A DNA stretch of 64,000 nt from assembly GCF_901709675.1 (NCBI RefSeq), contig NC_051087.1, positions 1,630,001-1,694,000 of the forward strand, in the 5' to 3' direction. Below, piece by piece: positions 12,501-23,900 of the stretch. Origin of the DNA: Syngnathus acus (Eukaryota; Chordata; Actinopteri; Syngnathiformes; Syngnathidae). Under the pieces are notes generated by a model. The model was not told the DNA's origin. It saw nothing but the letters and a program-made list of their open reading frames with translations, and searched no databases. Both the position numbers and the translations under genes were made by a program. Numbering within the stretch: the stretch's first letter is position 1; each line of letters begins with the position of its first letter.

Positions 12501-15500
12501 CACCACGCCAGGTGGCTCGTCATCCCGAGCGAGCAGCGGCGGCGCCACGCCAAGTTTTCCAAAACGCCGTTTCTCCATCGAGTCTCTACTGGAGGAGGAC
12601 GACAGCGGCAATCAGCCGGCACCTCGCGCCACGGACCAGTCGCGCAAACCTCGTAGCCCACCCGAGGGTCAGCCTCGCGTGGGGCCGGAACCCGACCGCG
12701 GGGCCTCCTCCCTGGCTCCTCCCGCCCCACGAGTGCCGCAAGCCGACTACTCGGACAGCGAGCAAGATGCCATCGCCTCGGACCTCAGCGACTTCATCCA
12801 AGTGGAGGGCTCTTCCTTTTGCAGCGAGAGCGACTTTGACCACTGCTCGTTGACGTCCTCTGAGAGCTTGTACGGCTCCGCCATTCTGCACCAACACCGC
12901 CGTCATCACCTTCACCGCCATCACCACCCTGGTCACCAGAGTGTGGGCCAGAACCAGGGCTACCAACATAGACACCTCATTAGCTCTTGCAAGGGTCGCT
13001 GCCCGGCCTCCTACACCCGCTTCACCACCATGCTCCGGCACGAGCGTCAGCGGGCCCGTCAGGACCCTCAGAGACCTCCGCCTCCGAGTCGCAGCATCCG
13101 CTCCCTGGTCCAGAGCGCCGAGTCCCAGCAGTCCATGTCCAAGCTGGCCTACTTGGTCAGCCCAGTGCCTTTTCACAAGAAAAAGGGCGGCGGCAGTCGC
13201 GGAAGCAGGCCAAAATCCAAGCAGGCCATCTACGAAGCGCTGGACGCCGCCCTGAGGGACATCTACGAGCACATCCGAGCCGAGCGTGGTCACAGGGGCG
13301 CCGGGACCCCCGACGACAGCATCCTGAGGAGAATACTCTCCGAGCTGCTGCCCAGCGTGCCTGAAAGAAGCTCTTCGTTGCCAGGAAGGAGGTGTTGGCA
13401 CGAGGCCGGCCCAGACGGGTACGCCTCGTACCGGGGCGATCCACTCACGCCGCAGTTGCAGTCCCCCCGAATCCGGTCGCCAGTCAGTGCCTGTTACGGA
13501 CGCCATTTGGACGCCACCAACTGTAATGATTACGGGGAGGAGCATGGCAATGAGAATGGTGTTTTATATTCAGGTGGAGATGACGCCGCAGTGACATCAT
13601 TTGCTCTTTGTCTTGTTCACCACAATGTTGTGTTTTCTTGACATAACTACGTGAATGTTTCCACTGTAAATTCTCGAGAAAAAGCCGTCTTCAGCGTCTA
13701 GTCCCGACAACTGAGGGCTTTTCTATACATGGGAATTTACAGAATACAGTGAACCCCTGCCTACTTGCATTTGGCTTTTCACCAAATCTCGACTGTCAGG
13801 AGGATTTACCGTATTCAGAGTGGTGCCCATCTCTTTGTAATCATTTGAAATATTTCCCCCATTTTTTTGTAAATGTATTGGCATGTGCGTCTGTTACATT
13901 TTGGGTTAAGGTTTCATGCCATTGTGTACGTATCGCAATGACATCATCAACCATATTGTGAGCATGCCCATTGTTGTCCCTCACGGCATTGCTATGCTAA
14001 GTGCGCTAACGTTGCGTGCTGTTTTGTCTATCGCCAATCACAGACCAGGATGTGCCCACCAGAAGTTATTCCACTATGGACGGGCGCCACACACCCCAGA
14101 ATCGAAGAGGAGCTCCTGAGAGAGAGGTAGGAGCCCTCGATTGTGCCACCAAATGACAACAACTAGCTTGTTAGCATTAGCATTGTTGGTTGTATTGTTT
14201 TGGTGTTTACCTCTGATAATACGCGCTGCCTCCAAATGACAACAATGAGCTTGTTAGCATTAGCATTGTTGGTTGTATTGTTTTGGTGTTTAGCTCTGAT
14301 AATACTCGCTGCCTCCAAATGACAACAATTAGCTTGTTAGCATTAGCATTGTTGGTTGCATTGTTTTGGTGTACATCTCTGGTAATACTCGCTGCCTCCA
14401 AATGACAACAACTAGCTTGTTAGCATTAGCATTGGTTGTATTGTTTTGGTGTTTATCTGTGGTAATACCCGCTGCTTTTCTTTTGTCTCCAACTTTTTAT
14501 TCCCTCTAGGTATCCCATAAACAGATGACACAACTCATTCTGTTCTCTCTCCTCCATCAGAAGCAGCCCGCTCGAGCTATTTACGACTTTAAGGCGCAGA
14601 CGGCTAAGTGAGTACGGATTGAAGCATGAACGCCTTAACCCCAAACGTCAGAAAATGGCCGTTCACTCCATTAAACTTTACATGTAGTTTGTTACGCCAG
14701 CATTTTCACATCCTACCATCACACCTGACTGGCTTTGACTGCACCTTTGCTATCCCTACACCGCATGGCTTCCAACGAGTAAATCGTTGTCCTCGCGTGA
14801 AATAACCCGACTGCATCACAGGGAGCTGACGTTCAAAAAAGGCGACGCGGTGAACATCATCAGGCAGATTGACAGCAACTGGTACGAAGGCGAGCACAGA
14901 GGCCGGGTGGGGATATTCCCAATAGCTTACGTGGAGGTGAGTGTACCACTAGCGTGCGGCTAGCAAAACTCAGAATCTATGTGTGGCATTGATCAGCTCT
15001 CAATTCTGCATCTTTAGAAGATGGCGTCTTTGGAGAAGCCGCAGCCCAGCCGCCCGCCTCCGCCCGCCCACGTCAGGGAGATCGGAGAGGCCGTGGCTCG
15101 CTACAACTTCAACGCTGACACCAACGTGGAGCTGTCTCTCAGAAAGGTAGCTTGCGCACACCCTGGACTGCACGCCAGCCAAGTGAATCCGACGCATCGA
15201 TACTTGGTCTGGTTCCCGGTTCGATCACATAAAGTTAGTCCAAGCTATGTTTCTGTGTCTGCTACAGGGTGAAAGAGTGATCGTGATCCGGCAGGTGGAC
15301 CAGAACTGGTACGAGGGCAAGATCCCAGACACCACCAAACAGGGCATCTTTCCCGTAGCCTACGTGGACCTGCTCAAGCGCTCGCCCTCCAAAACCTCCG
15401 TCCACCACTTCCACCACGTGGACACCCACGGTTACCACGGCAACAGGACATCCAGCTCCACGCCCATCAAAGTAAGGGAATGTCACTGCAACAGTGGGAA

Positions 15501-18500
15501 GTAGATGATTTGGGAGGATCACTCTTCTGTCAATTAGATTAACGTTGCTTATATTTTTTGTTGTGATTGTCAGCATCTTTACTTTCTCTTCTCTTCCAAG
15601 CCTTTCTCGCATCTACCCCCTCCATCCCCCACCCCCGTCCACGACCGCCCGTCCACGCTGCTGCGGGCGGTCACCCACGAGTGGCTCTCCCTCACCGTGG
15701 ACGCCCCCCACGCCCTCTCGGTCACGCCCGCACCCCCCACTCCGCCCCCTCTCCCCGGTCATCTCGCTCTGTCTGTCCACGAGCCTCTCGCCGCCGAGTA
15801 TCCCTCTGGCGTTTTAGGGCGTAGCGCGGGCGAGCAGTCGCCCGTGGCGAAGCCGAGCGAGTTGCCGAGAGCGGCGTCGGAGCCCTTGGCGTCTCCGAGC
15901 CGCTTTGACGTCCAGCTCAGTGTCGCGGACCCTTACGATGAGCTGCTCTCTGTAATTCCCGATGACCCGGATGGGTCACCGGCATGTTCCGCCACTAAAC
16001 CTCGATTTGACAAATCTCAGCCTGAAGCAATTGAATCAACAGAACACGAGTGTTTGAGAGCCCGTGTCCCGAACGAAACCCCAGTTGAGTCTCAGAGGCC
16101 TCCGTCAACAAGAGGGAAGGCCGTTATTGAGTTATTCATTCAGGAAGAAGAAGATGAGGAGGAGGAGGGGGAGGCTAGAGAGGATGAGGAAGATGTTTTT
16201 ACAGGCAGACTCGGTACACAGGTAGAGCATTTGTGAGCTTTCTTTGAAACGCCCCCGTTTCCACCAAGCAGTACAGTTTCCTTTTTTAAGGTGCGTTTTT
16301 TTTAAAAAAATAAATAAATGAGCCCAGCTATCACTTTTGGGTCCCTACTCGAACCGGAAACCGACAGAGTTGTGCCTCCGTGAAACAAAATACCGTCGCC
16401 CTTTTTGTGCCTCAACACCAAACATCCTTTTTAACATCAAACATGACGTAACGCAAACTAAACAACGTCAGTACGCATGTCCACCATTATTGAATATAAG
16501 AAGAGTAAAGTTACACAAATTAAATTTTTTTTTTTTTTCACGTTTGCGAATTAAAGTTCAAATTAAATTGGAGGCATCATTGGATTTTGTGTTCACGAAG
16601 AGTATGAGGATATCAATACATCACATATCTTAAATCACTTACTTCATGTGTGGAAACTTTAAGAATGTAGAATAAACAAGATAAAGTGACGATTGCGTTC
16701 ATACTACGACTGTCATTCAAGGGAAAACCTTTTTAAATTTTGAACTGTACTGCGGGGCGGAAACATGTTCTAAGTCTTAAATAGCTGGAGGAGCTTGGAT
16801 AAGACATGGAGGAAAATATTTGTCATGTTGAATGTTGCAGTCGCATGCCTTGTTTTCCATTTCAAATGACACATTTTGTTACAAAAGTAGATGCAAATCT
16901 GCTTCATACAAGAATTCAGTATGCACCAGTATTTGTCCTAACATTTTTTTTTTTTGTTGAATGAAGTTTACATTATAAGTTATGATAAGTTACTTTTTTT
17001 TTTAGGTCTTCCTTATCCTCAAAATAGTGCTAGGCGTCTAGTTGAAGTGATTCTTAAGTAGAAGCAGAAGGCAGGCGTTTTCTAAATACATACATAATAA
17101 TTATTCTAATAAGGTTTTTTTTTAGTGCATATATATATATATATATATATATTTATATCAATAATATTGGCCTTTTTCTTCTAAATAAACAGATGGTTTT
17201 CAAATGTCTGTATGTAATAGGATAATAGTTTTTATTTAATTTTTTTATTCAACACAATGTTTTTATCAAAATCTTTTTTTTTTTTTTTTAATTCATTCAA
17301 AATGTTTCAAAATTTTCCTCCATATCTCGTTGGGCCTTAATATTTCCGTTTGATTGAAGTTGTGTATTCAGTGTTGTGTGTCATTGCCCCCCACTAGGCT
17401 GACGTCTGTTCCCCCACTCGCTCACCTTCTCCTCCCACCGGCCCCCCGTCACTTTCCTCGCCGCGCCCCGTGCACTCTCCCCCGGCCTCCCCCCGTCTCC
17501 CCCGACCTCGGCCCCCTCCCCTGCCCATCTTCTCCACGTCTCCTCCGGTCTCGCCCTCTCCCCCCTTGTCGCCTCCCCACTCCCCAGAGCCACTGACTCC
17601 CCCCCACACTGCCAGGTCTCCCTCGTCCACCTCCCCCCCGCTCCTCACTTCCCGCCGCTCTCCCCCGGCTGTGCCCCACCCGGGCCGTAGGTCTCCCAAA
17701 ATGAAGGTAAACTGGTGTCAGGTGATTGCTGAGGCTGAATTCTAACACTTGGTGCTGCTTGTTTGGGAATGACGACTGGCCAAGCAGTAGTGGAGCTCAG
17801 AGTGGCTATTTACTGCAGAGTAACTTTTTGCAAAGAAAATCCTCAAATACGTTTATATCATATTTCTCGTAGGAATTCATAGCGTGTGGTGTTGACACTA
17901 ACGCACTTTGTCCACTAACGACCGTGCGGTTGAAGATGATGAGCTTGCGCCAATGGCGGTTGCATTGTGATGTTTCCCGTGATTGTCAGCCTTTAGCGAG
18001 TTCGTGTTTGGCTTAGCCTGTGCTCGACGTGAGCCCGTGTGGGCTTGGTTTTGCTCGCGTTGGAAAAGCCGAACATACATTTTGCCTCCTTTTGTATGCC
18101 CGCCGAGCAGGATCCAGTGGTGGGTGGGAAGCCGCCTCGTAGCCCCATCTTGTCTCGGAGGCCCGCTAGAGGTCGAAGGGTAGGGTCTTTGTCTCTTGCT
18201 GAACGCTGCGTGCTAAGGGTTGCTTTAAAGTGACACCGTCTTTCAGGAAGTCATTTCAAGTCACTTTGCTGATGAGAACAATAGATCCTGGTTGCTAACA
18301 AATTGTTAGCCTCCTGTGTAATTGTGAGGAAGTCCTGATATCATTTGTTGTTGTTTTTTTACGTGGTCGAAATCCTAATCATTTTTTTCCATATTGTTGA
18401 TAAATTGATGCCATGCAACGTATATCATGTTGTTAGATTATACTCTCTCCAAAAATATTTCCGAATGACCCTTTTGCTCCGTGAACAAAATACTTGAACC

Positions 18501-19010
18501 GCATGTTTTCTTTCCTTTTCAGCGATTAGTCCAAGAAGCTCTCCACGGCGGAGGAGACCCGTAAGTCATGTTTACACTGTAAACTTTTGTTGAGTCATTT
18601 CGACAGTAGTAAGTGCTCAATCAAGCGGGTAACAATCGACTGGCGTTTTTTAGCTTCCAGTCCGTGTACAACTACACACCGCGTAACGAAGACGAGCTGG
18701 AACTGAGGGAGGGCGACATCATCGACGTGATGGAGAAGTGTGACGACGGATGGTTTGTTGGTAAGCAAAGACTCAACAGATGATTTATTTGGAGAGACGA
18801 ATTCCATGCGTCACACCGTTCACTTTGGGTTTGTAATTCCATGAGTTGCCACTCGAGGTCACTGCGAGCCCAAAGTTTACATCTGCCATCTGCAAACGTT
18901 TCATTTGGCTCATTCATATGTTATTGTTCTTGATTGTTTACAAAGGGACATCTCGCCGAAGCAAGTTGTTTGGAACCTTCCCAGGAAATTATGTGAAGCC
19001 GCTACCGTGA
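2823..19010 (+). CDS. sorbs2: Sorbin and SH3 domain-containing protein 2 (ArgBP2/nArgBP2), 27 coding exons
   Basis: Adaptor linking actin, Z-discs and focal adhesions to kinases and ubiquitin ligases. Exons that join in phase: 2823-2922, 3762-3788, 3853-3971, 4087-4708, 5142-5458, 6298-6424, 6613-6788, 7376-7442, 8099-8149, 8221-8440, 8501-8615, 9329-9400, 10558-10614, 11084-11133, 11551-11732, 12014-13573, 14044-14126, 14561-14607, 14822-14936, 15018-15146, 15268-15471, 15601-16221, 17398-17706, 18111-18179, 18523-18560, 18654-18760, 18946-19010. Together they give 1,882 residues; real transcripts probably skip some. The start [11 protein letters not shown] resembles mammalian SORBS2. The SoHo core [20 protein letters not shown] lies near residues 497-517, the neuronal nArgBP2 exon ([31 protein letters not shown]) at about 768-1287, and SH3 domains at about 1318-1369, 1393-1448 and 1826-1882 (ALYDF-like, NWYEG, GWFVG, GNYVKPL). 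SORBS2 rather than SORBS1/3 because of the nArgBP2 exon and the adjacent pdlim3. Confidence 0.95.
4087..4708 (+). other. sorbs2: Long, probably alternative, proline/serine-rich sorbs2 exon
   Basis: A 622-nt open exon bounded by CCGCAAG at the acceptor and CTTG/GTGGCA at the donor. It enters in phase 0 and leaves in phase 1, which exactly fits the exons before (ends 3971) and after (starts 5142). It encodes about 207 residues rich in Ser, Pro and Thr with several SH3-ligand-like proline runs ([18 protein letters not shown]). I do not recall an equivalent in the common mammalian SORBS2 isoforms, so it may be tissue-specific or fish-specific. Confidence 0.6.
6095..6122. repeat. (GT)n/(GC)n microsatellite in sorbs2 intron
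   Basis: About ten GT units followed by GCGCGTGCGC, an alternating purine-pyrimidine run. Confidence 0.85.
6555..6590. repeat. (TA)n microsatellite in sorbs2 intron
   Basis: An uninterrupted run of about 17 TA units lies just upstream of the acceptor of the exon at 6613. Confidence 0.9.
12014..13573 (+). other. sorbs2: nArgBP2-type giant exon of sorbs2
   Basis: A single 1,560-nt exon encodes the insert that distinguishes neuronal ArgBP2. Conserved blocks are SRSCDDLL, a [19 protein letters not shown] segment, [25 protein letters not shown], a histidine-rich run at about 12892-12972, [18 protein letters not shown] and [10 protein letters not shown]. Base composition is strongly GC-rich compared with flanking introns. 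An antisense open frame of 319 codons across it is a by-product of this composition. Confidence 0.9.
14149..14480. repeat. 83-bp minisatellite, four copies, in sorbs2 intron
   Basis: Copies start at 14149, 14232, 14315 and 14398, giving an exact 83-bp period. Each has CCAAATGACAACAA, then TTAGCATTAGCATT, then TTGTTTTGGTGT. The array lies between the exon ending at 14126 and the first SH3 exon at 14561. Confidence 0.92.
15601..17706 (+). other. sorbs2: Two linker exons between SH3-2 and SH3-3 of sorbs2 (15601-16221, 17398-17706)
   Basis: Both exons are exact multiples of three (621 and 309 nt) and start and end in phase 0, so each can be included or skipped without a frameshift. The first begins [13 protein letters not shown], contains [19 protein letters not shown], and ends in an acidic run ([17 protein letters not shown]). 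The second is almost pure Pro/Ser. Between them lies a 1.2-kb AT-rich intron with an (AT)n tract at about 17129-17153. Confidence 0.65.
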
Positions 19011-20975
19011 ATGATTCCTGCCCCCCCCCTTCAGCACACAAGTGCGTGTATGTGTGCGTACGTATGGCGACGCAGCTCTCACTAGCCATCTTCAACAGAA
19101 GACCTCGTTGGTACAATTTTTGGTTGTTTTCAACTCTTTGTTTTTCGGACAAGACAAAAAATGACGACAATGGCGGGGGGGAAAAAAAAGCCCACAACAC
19201 TTTTTTGTTGGCGTTTGCAGCACACATTTTTTTTTCTTCTTTTTTCAAAACAATTCTCACCCCAAAGACATTCGACAATGAATTCTGTGTTATGTTACGT
19301 AAATGTCACCGGTTCACCGTTACCACTAGTGTTTATGCACTTTAACCAATTTGTGTTTGTTTGTTTAATGTCAGATTTCACCTCAGAAGAAGAAGAAAGT
19401 GTGTCAGTGTCAGAGGGCTTGCCACATTTTCACTTTTTGTATTTATGGGCGCTCCAACACTAGAGAAAGATTGTAGCCTTGTTGTTGCTTTATTTACGAT
19501 TGCTGGTGAACGCAACTGAACCCACTTTGGAACCATTGCTTCTATTAATAGGCGCCATCCCAGAAAAAGCAAGATTGATATTTTGTTTTATATATACACA
19601 TTTACGTGAATGTAGTACATCTAAATTGTTTTTAATACAAAAATAATTATTTTATGTTTTGGATATATGTTTTAAATTATGTTTGGAGTGTTTTTTGGTC
19701 AACTATACAGTAGTGCGCTGATTAAGAAAAGCTATCATGATTGGAAGCTGTCACTTTAGTTGTCTGGATGACACAAATTTGCAGACTCATATTTTGAACC
19801 ACATTTTAGCTGTGAAGGCACACCAAGCAATTTTATTTTATTTTATTTTGGGACACTGACTATCATTGAAGCACCTTAAGATATATTATTTTTATCATAA
19901 ATTCACATTGTGTTGCTCACATTTCAGTGCGTGTGTTTTCAAAGCCTTTTGTATGTCGTCAGCATCCACCTGCTTTATAAAACACTAACTTGATTATTTT
20001 CTCCCTATTGTTCTTTCCGATCAACAGCGCCATCTTGTGGGGTTTTTCTACACCATTTTTTGAGACTGATATCGCCTTAAAAAAGAAACTAGCTCAATAG
20101 CCATGTAATGTGATAAATGCAAAAAATACCTAAAGAATAATGTAGTGGAAACCGCTTATTTGTAAACAAACCACACATGTGCACACACACAAGTGTCAAG
20201 TATTTCTACTTTTCATTTTACGGGGCTGTATTATTATTAATAAACGCTTAGATTTATGATCTTATCTCTTTTATTCCTCGATTATTTATGAGCCATTGAG
20301 CAATTTTTTCTTTCTGCTGCTTTGAAGGCTTCTGCAATAACTTCATGGCAGTAAAGAATAAGTTTTAAAATAAAAAGAGCATTACCTTGACTGCTATGCT
20401 AAGGCTGTGACAAAGTGTATGATTAGTCTGTAGGAAAAGTCAATGCAGATGCTTTTCAGCATTAGCATTATGCAGATGCTATCCAGCATTAAGCTAGCGG
20501 ACCGTGGCCAAAATAAACGCAAGTAGGATCAATTGTATCTTAAGTTTGATGAAGTAATAAACTCCAAATCCAATGACATTAAGAAAATATCCCATAATGC
20601 AGCTTTTTAGAAGGGTTGGGTGAAAGGATGCTGGGCGGTCCTCCAAGCTGGTGCGGGGGGGGGTCCTGCGGGACCTCTGCATATGAGCGGGCAGACCAAA
20701 AAAGGAGTGGAGTGAAGAAGGGGGGCTGGAGGGGGGAGCCACCAGGCTGTAAACTGTTTGGGTACGATTTTTAGTGGGGGGGGGTGTACTGTCCTGAGAA
20801 GTATTCCGAACAAGAAATGCGAGTGCAGCGCAGCCAAAAACTGACCAGTGGCGTTCCTTTTTGGGGGTTGGACCACGGCCTACCACCCCGGTCCACCCCC
20901 GACGGGCTCTTCCTTGATATCACTTCACTGTCAGACTCCCCTCAGTGTGTCGGGACGTCGCCGCTGAAAGGGGCC
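19011..20975. other. sorbs2 3' untranslated/intergenic region and pdlim3 upstream region
   Basis: No further coding exon is visible. Open frames up to 146 codons at 18905-19345 overlap the last sorbs2 exon in a different frame. Candidate poly(A) signals of AATAAA type occur near 20240. The interval holds AT-rich sequence and a G-rich stretch at about 20655-20790 ahead of pdlim3. Confidence 0.5.
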
Positions 20976-23900
20976 ATGGCATTCAAGGTGGTCCTGAACG
21001 GGCCAGCCCCCTGGGGCTTCCGTCTGGTCGGTGGCAAAGACTTTGCCCAGCCACTCACCATCTCCAGGGTGAGTTTGTGATTTACTTATTCCATCTCATT
21101 TGTTCCATCTCCCAAAAAGAAAGTTCCTATGGAAGCGGTGGTTGGGGGGAAGGGGTTGCTTTCAAAATGGGTGTGACTTTGCACCTGTGCCAGTGTGTTT
21201 GCTGTAAGCTTAGATACAAATAGCATCTTGTGTCACAGACACATGTATATATATATATGCAGTGGATATAAAAAGTCTACACACCCCTGATCAAATGCCA
21301 CATTTTGATGATTCAAGAATTTGGAACTAAGAAACACTTCCCCGCCAAATCTGAATTCTGTTAGTTATACGAGGGTGTGCAACAGCTTTATTGTTTTCTT
21401 CCAAATGAGTTGTATAGTTCCTATGTTACACGGCTGGTAGAGTTTTGTTTTATTTTGGTCTGGTAGTTTTATACCACAAGAACCTGACATTTGAACAGGG
21501 GTGTGTAGACTTTTTATATTCGCTGGATTACACACACAAGGTTTTTTAGCACATGCGGGAGTTCCAGTAAATGTTACCAGACACGGCGGTGTGTGTGTGT
21601 GCGTGTGTGTGTGAATGGACAGACTGATGTTTACGGTACAAATTACAGATACCAGGTATCGGATTAATGTATCGGGTGCTTTTGAAGCAGGTCGATACTA
21701 GCCACTAATACTCTAGGAAAACAAAAGAAAACTGACGTCGAATGTCTTCCTTGCCAGTAGTTGGCGCTATACTGCTGCCTTTAGACTCATCGGCAACTCA
21801 TAATGTACTGTATGTCAGAAAGAAATTCAGGTCTTCGTTCAGAATGAGCTGTCGGTTTTATTTGAAAAGTTATGTACCGTGAACACTGGTAGTATCGCTA
21901 CTTGGTATCGGTGCGTACTCGAGTGGATAGTCATACAAGTCTGAAAAAGTGGTAACGAACATCCCTACACAAAAAGATATCATTATCTCCAACAACTACA
22001 GTGGCCCGCAAGGCTCTAAAAGCCAAGATGACCAAGAGATCTTTTTGGGAAGTGTTAAGACAACAAGTTGGTCAAACAAATACACGACATGAATAACGAG
22101 AGTTGAAAAGCACATTTGCAGCGTGCATGACACAAGAGCAGGAGCATTACAACAATTTAGACGCGATTCGATCTACTAATCCATCACCAGTGCCTGAGTG
22201 CTATTCTTAGGAAAAGACATCAGGAACAACTGGAGCCATCATTACAAGGCCACTCTGTGTGTCTGTGCGTGTGCGCACACGTGCGCGCGCTTCCACTGCC
22301 ATTTTAGGAGAGGAACATCATCTCTTGGTCTATATGGGCTGCCAGTAGAATGTAAACACAAATGTTGGCTGTGTTTTTTTTTTTCTTTTATTCTTAAAGC
22401 GATACACACACACACACTTTTATTTGTGTGACATAGCAGACCTTCAGAATTTCGGATATTAACCGGGCAATACCAATGTTTTTATAACATAATTGCGTGA
22501 CTAAATTAAAAAAAATATATATATTTCTTTTGCGTTTCACCTGTACTTTATTTTCCTTTCCATGCAATACGGAAACATTATCAGCACATAAACTAAAAAA
22601 ACATACATAAATATCTCCAGTGGATAGCCGTTAACATCCTCGTCAGTATGCAGTGGCGTTTATTTTGGCGACTCAAGTGATCCCGTGAGGAAACATCTGT
22701 TTATTTTTTTGCCACATGCAAGCTCATGTTCACCAACTGTGTGCTAATTTTGGCAACATGACAGCGAGAACAAAGCCTCGAATGTGCGTTGTTTGCATTT
22801 TCTCTACGTTTCTGTCTTATACCAAAAAAAGAACAATCCTGAAAATAAAAATAAAATTTTCTGTATATGACAATAAATTTGTAAAAATATTTCTATAGAA
22901 CTGGTAGTGATTGATAATTAAATATTATCTTGTAAGAGATTTGGCTAACAAATTTCTGTGGAAATCAAAAGTACTTTTTGCTAATTAAAAAATATTTTGG
23001 GTGCATGAAGAGAATCCCCCTCCAAAAAACAGTGCTCATTTCTGACATTCCAAGCAGCAAAACATCTGATGCGTGCTGTAAATCAGCACTCCCATTTGGA
23101 ATCCACTGTCAAGGTCTTATTTATAGTCACATGACCTCATTGTGTGGCTGTGTGTGCGCGCATGTAGTAATGTAATAAGGTCACCCCAGAATGTTCTTTG
23201 GCAACCTTCAACTTGCTCTTCTGCGACCTCTCGTTAGCCTTCTCCCATCTGATAGCAGATCAGTCCGGGAAGGGCCAAAGCAGAAGTGTAAGAATGGATG
23301 ATAAAGTGACGGAGGGATGACCGCTCTCCTCTTCCTAGGTCACGCCTGGGAGCAAAGCGTCCGTGGCCAACCTTTGCGCCGGCGACCTGATCGTGGCCAT
23401 TGAGGACTCGTCCGCCGCCGACATGCTGCACTGCGACGCTCAGAACAAAATCAAAGAGGCGACCAATCAGCTCACGCTCACCGTGGAAAGGTGAATGCAA
23501 ATCTCTTCAAAATGTTTATATCTTTATATATTCCAACCATGTTTGTGGTGTTCTTAGAGGCGAAGCTAAACTGTGGTCGCCGCTGGTGTCGGGAGACGGC
23601 AAAGTCAGCCCCTTTAAGGTCAACCTGGAAGCCGAACCGCAGGTTAGTCGTCGTACCCGAGTTGAACTGCTTCTGTCTGTCCATTTCAACTTTGACCTTT
23701 GGCGCAGGAGTACAAGGCCATCGGCACGGCGCACAACCGGCGAGCTCAGCCCTTTGTGGCGGCGGCCAACATCGACGACACGCGTCAGGTGGTCAGCACC
23801 ACCTATAACACACCTATTGGGCTCTACTCTTCTGGGAACATCCAGGACGCCATGGAGGGACAGATGAAAGGAATCGTCGCGCCCAAATCCGAAAGGTCAG

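Noticed and set aside
12586-13545. Antisense open frame of 319 codons across the large sorbs2 exon
   Set aside because: The plus strand encodes conserved nArgBP2 motifs in phase with neighbouring exons. The antisense frame follows from GC-rich codon bias and has no recognisable domain.
18905-19345. Plus-strand open frame of 146 codons at the sorbs2 end
   Set aside because: It overlaps the last SH3 exon in a different frame and continues into low-complexity 3' sequence.
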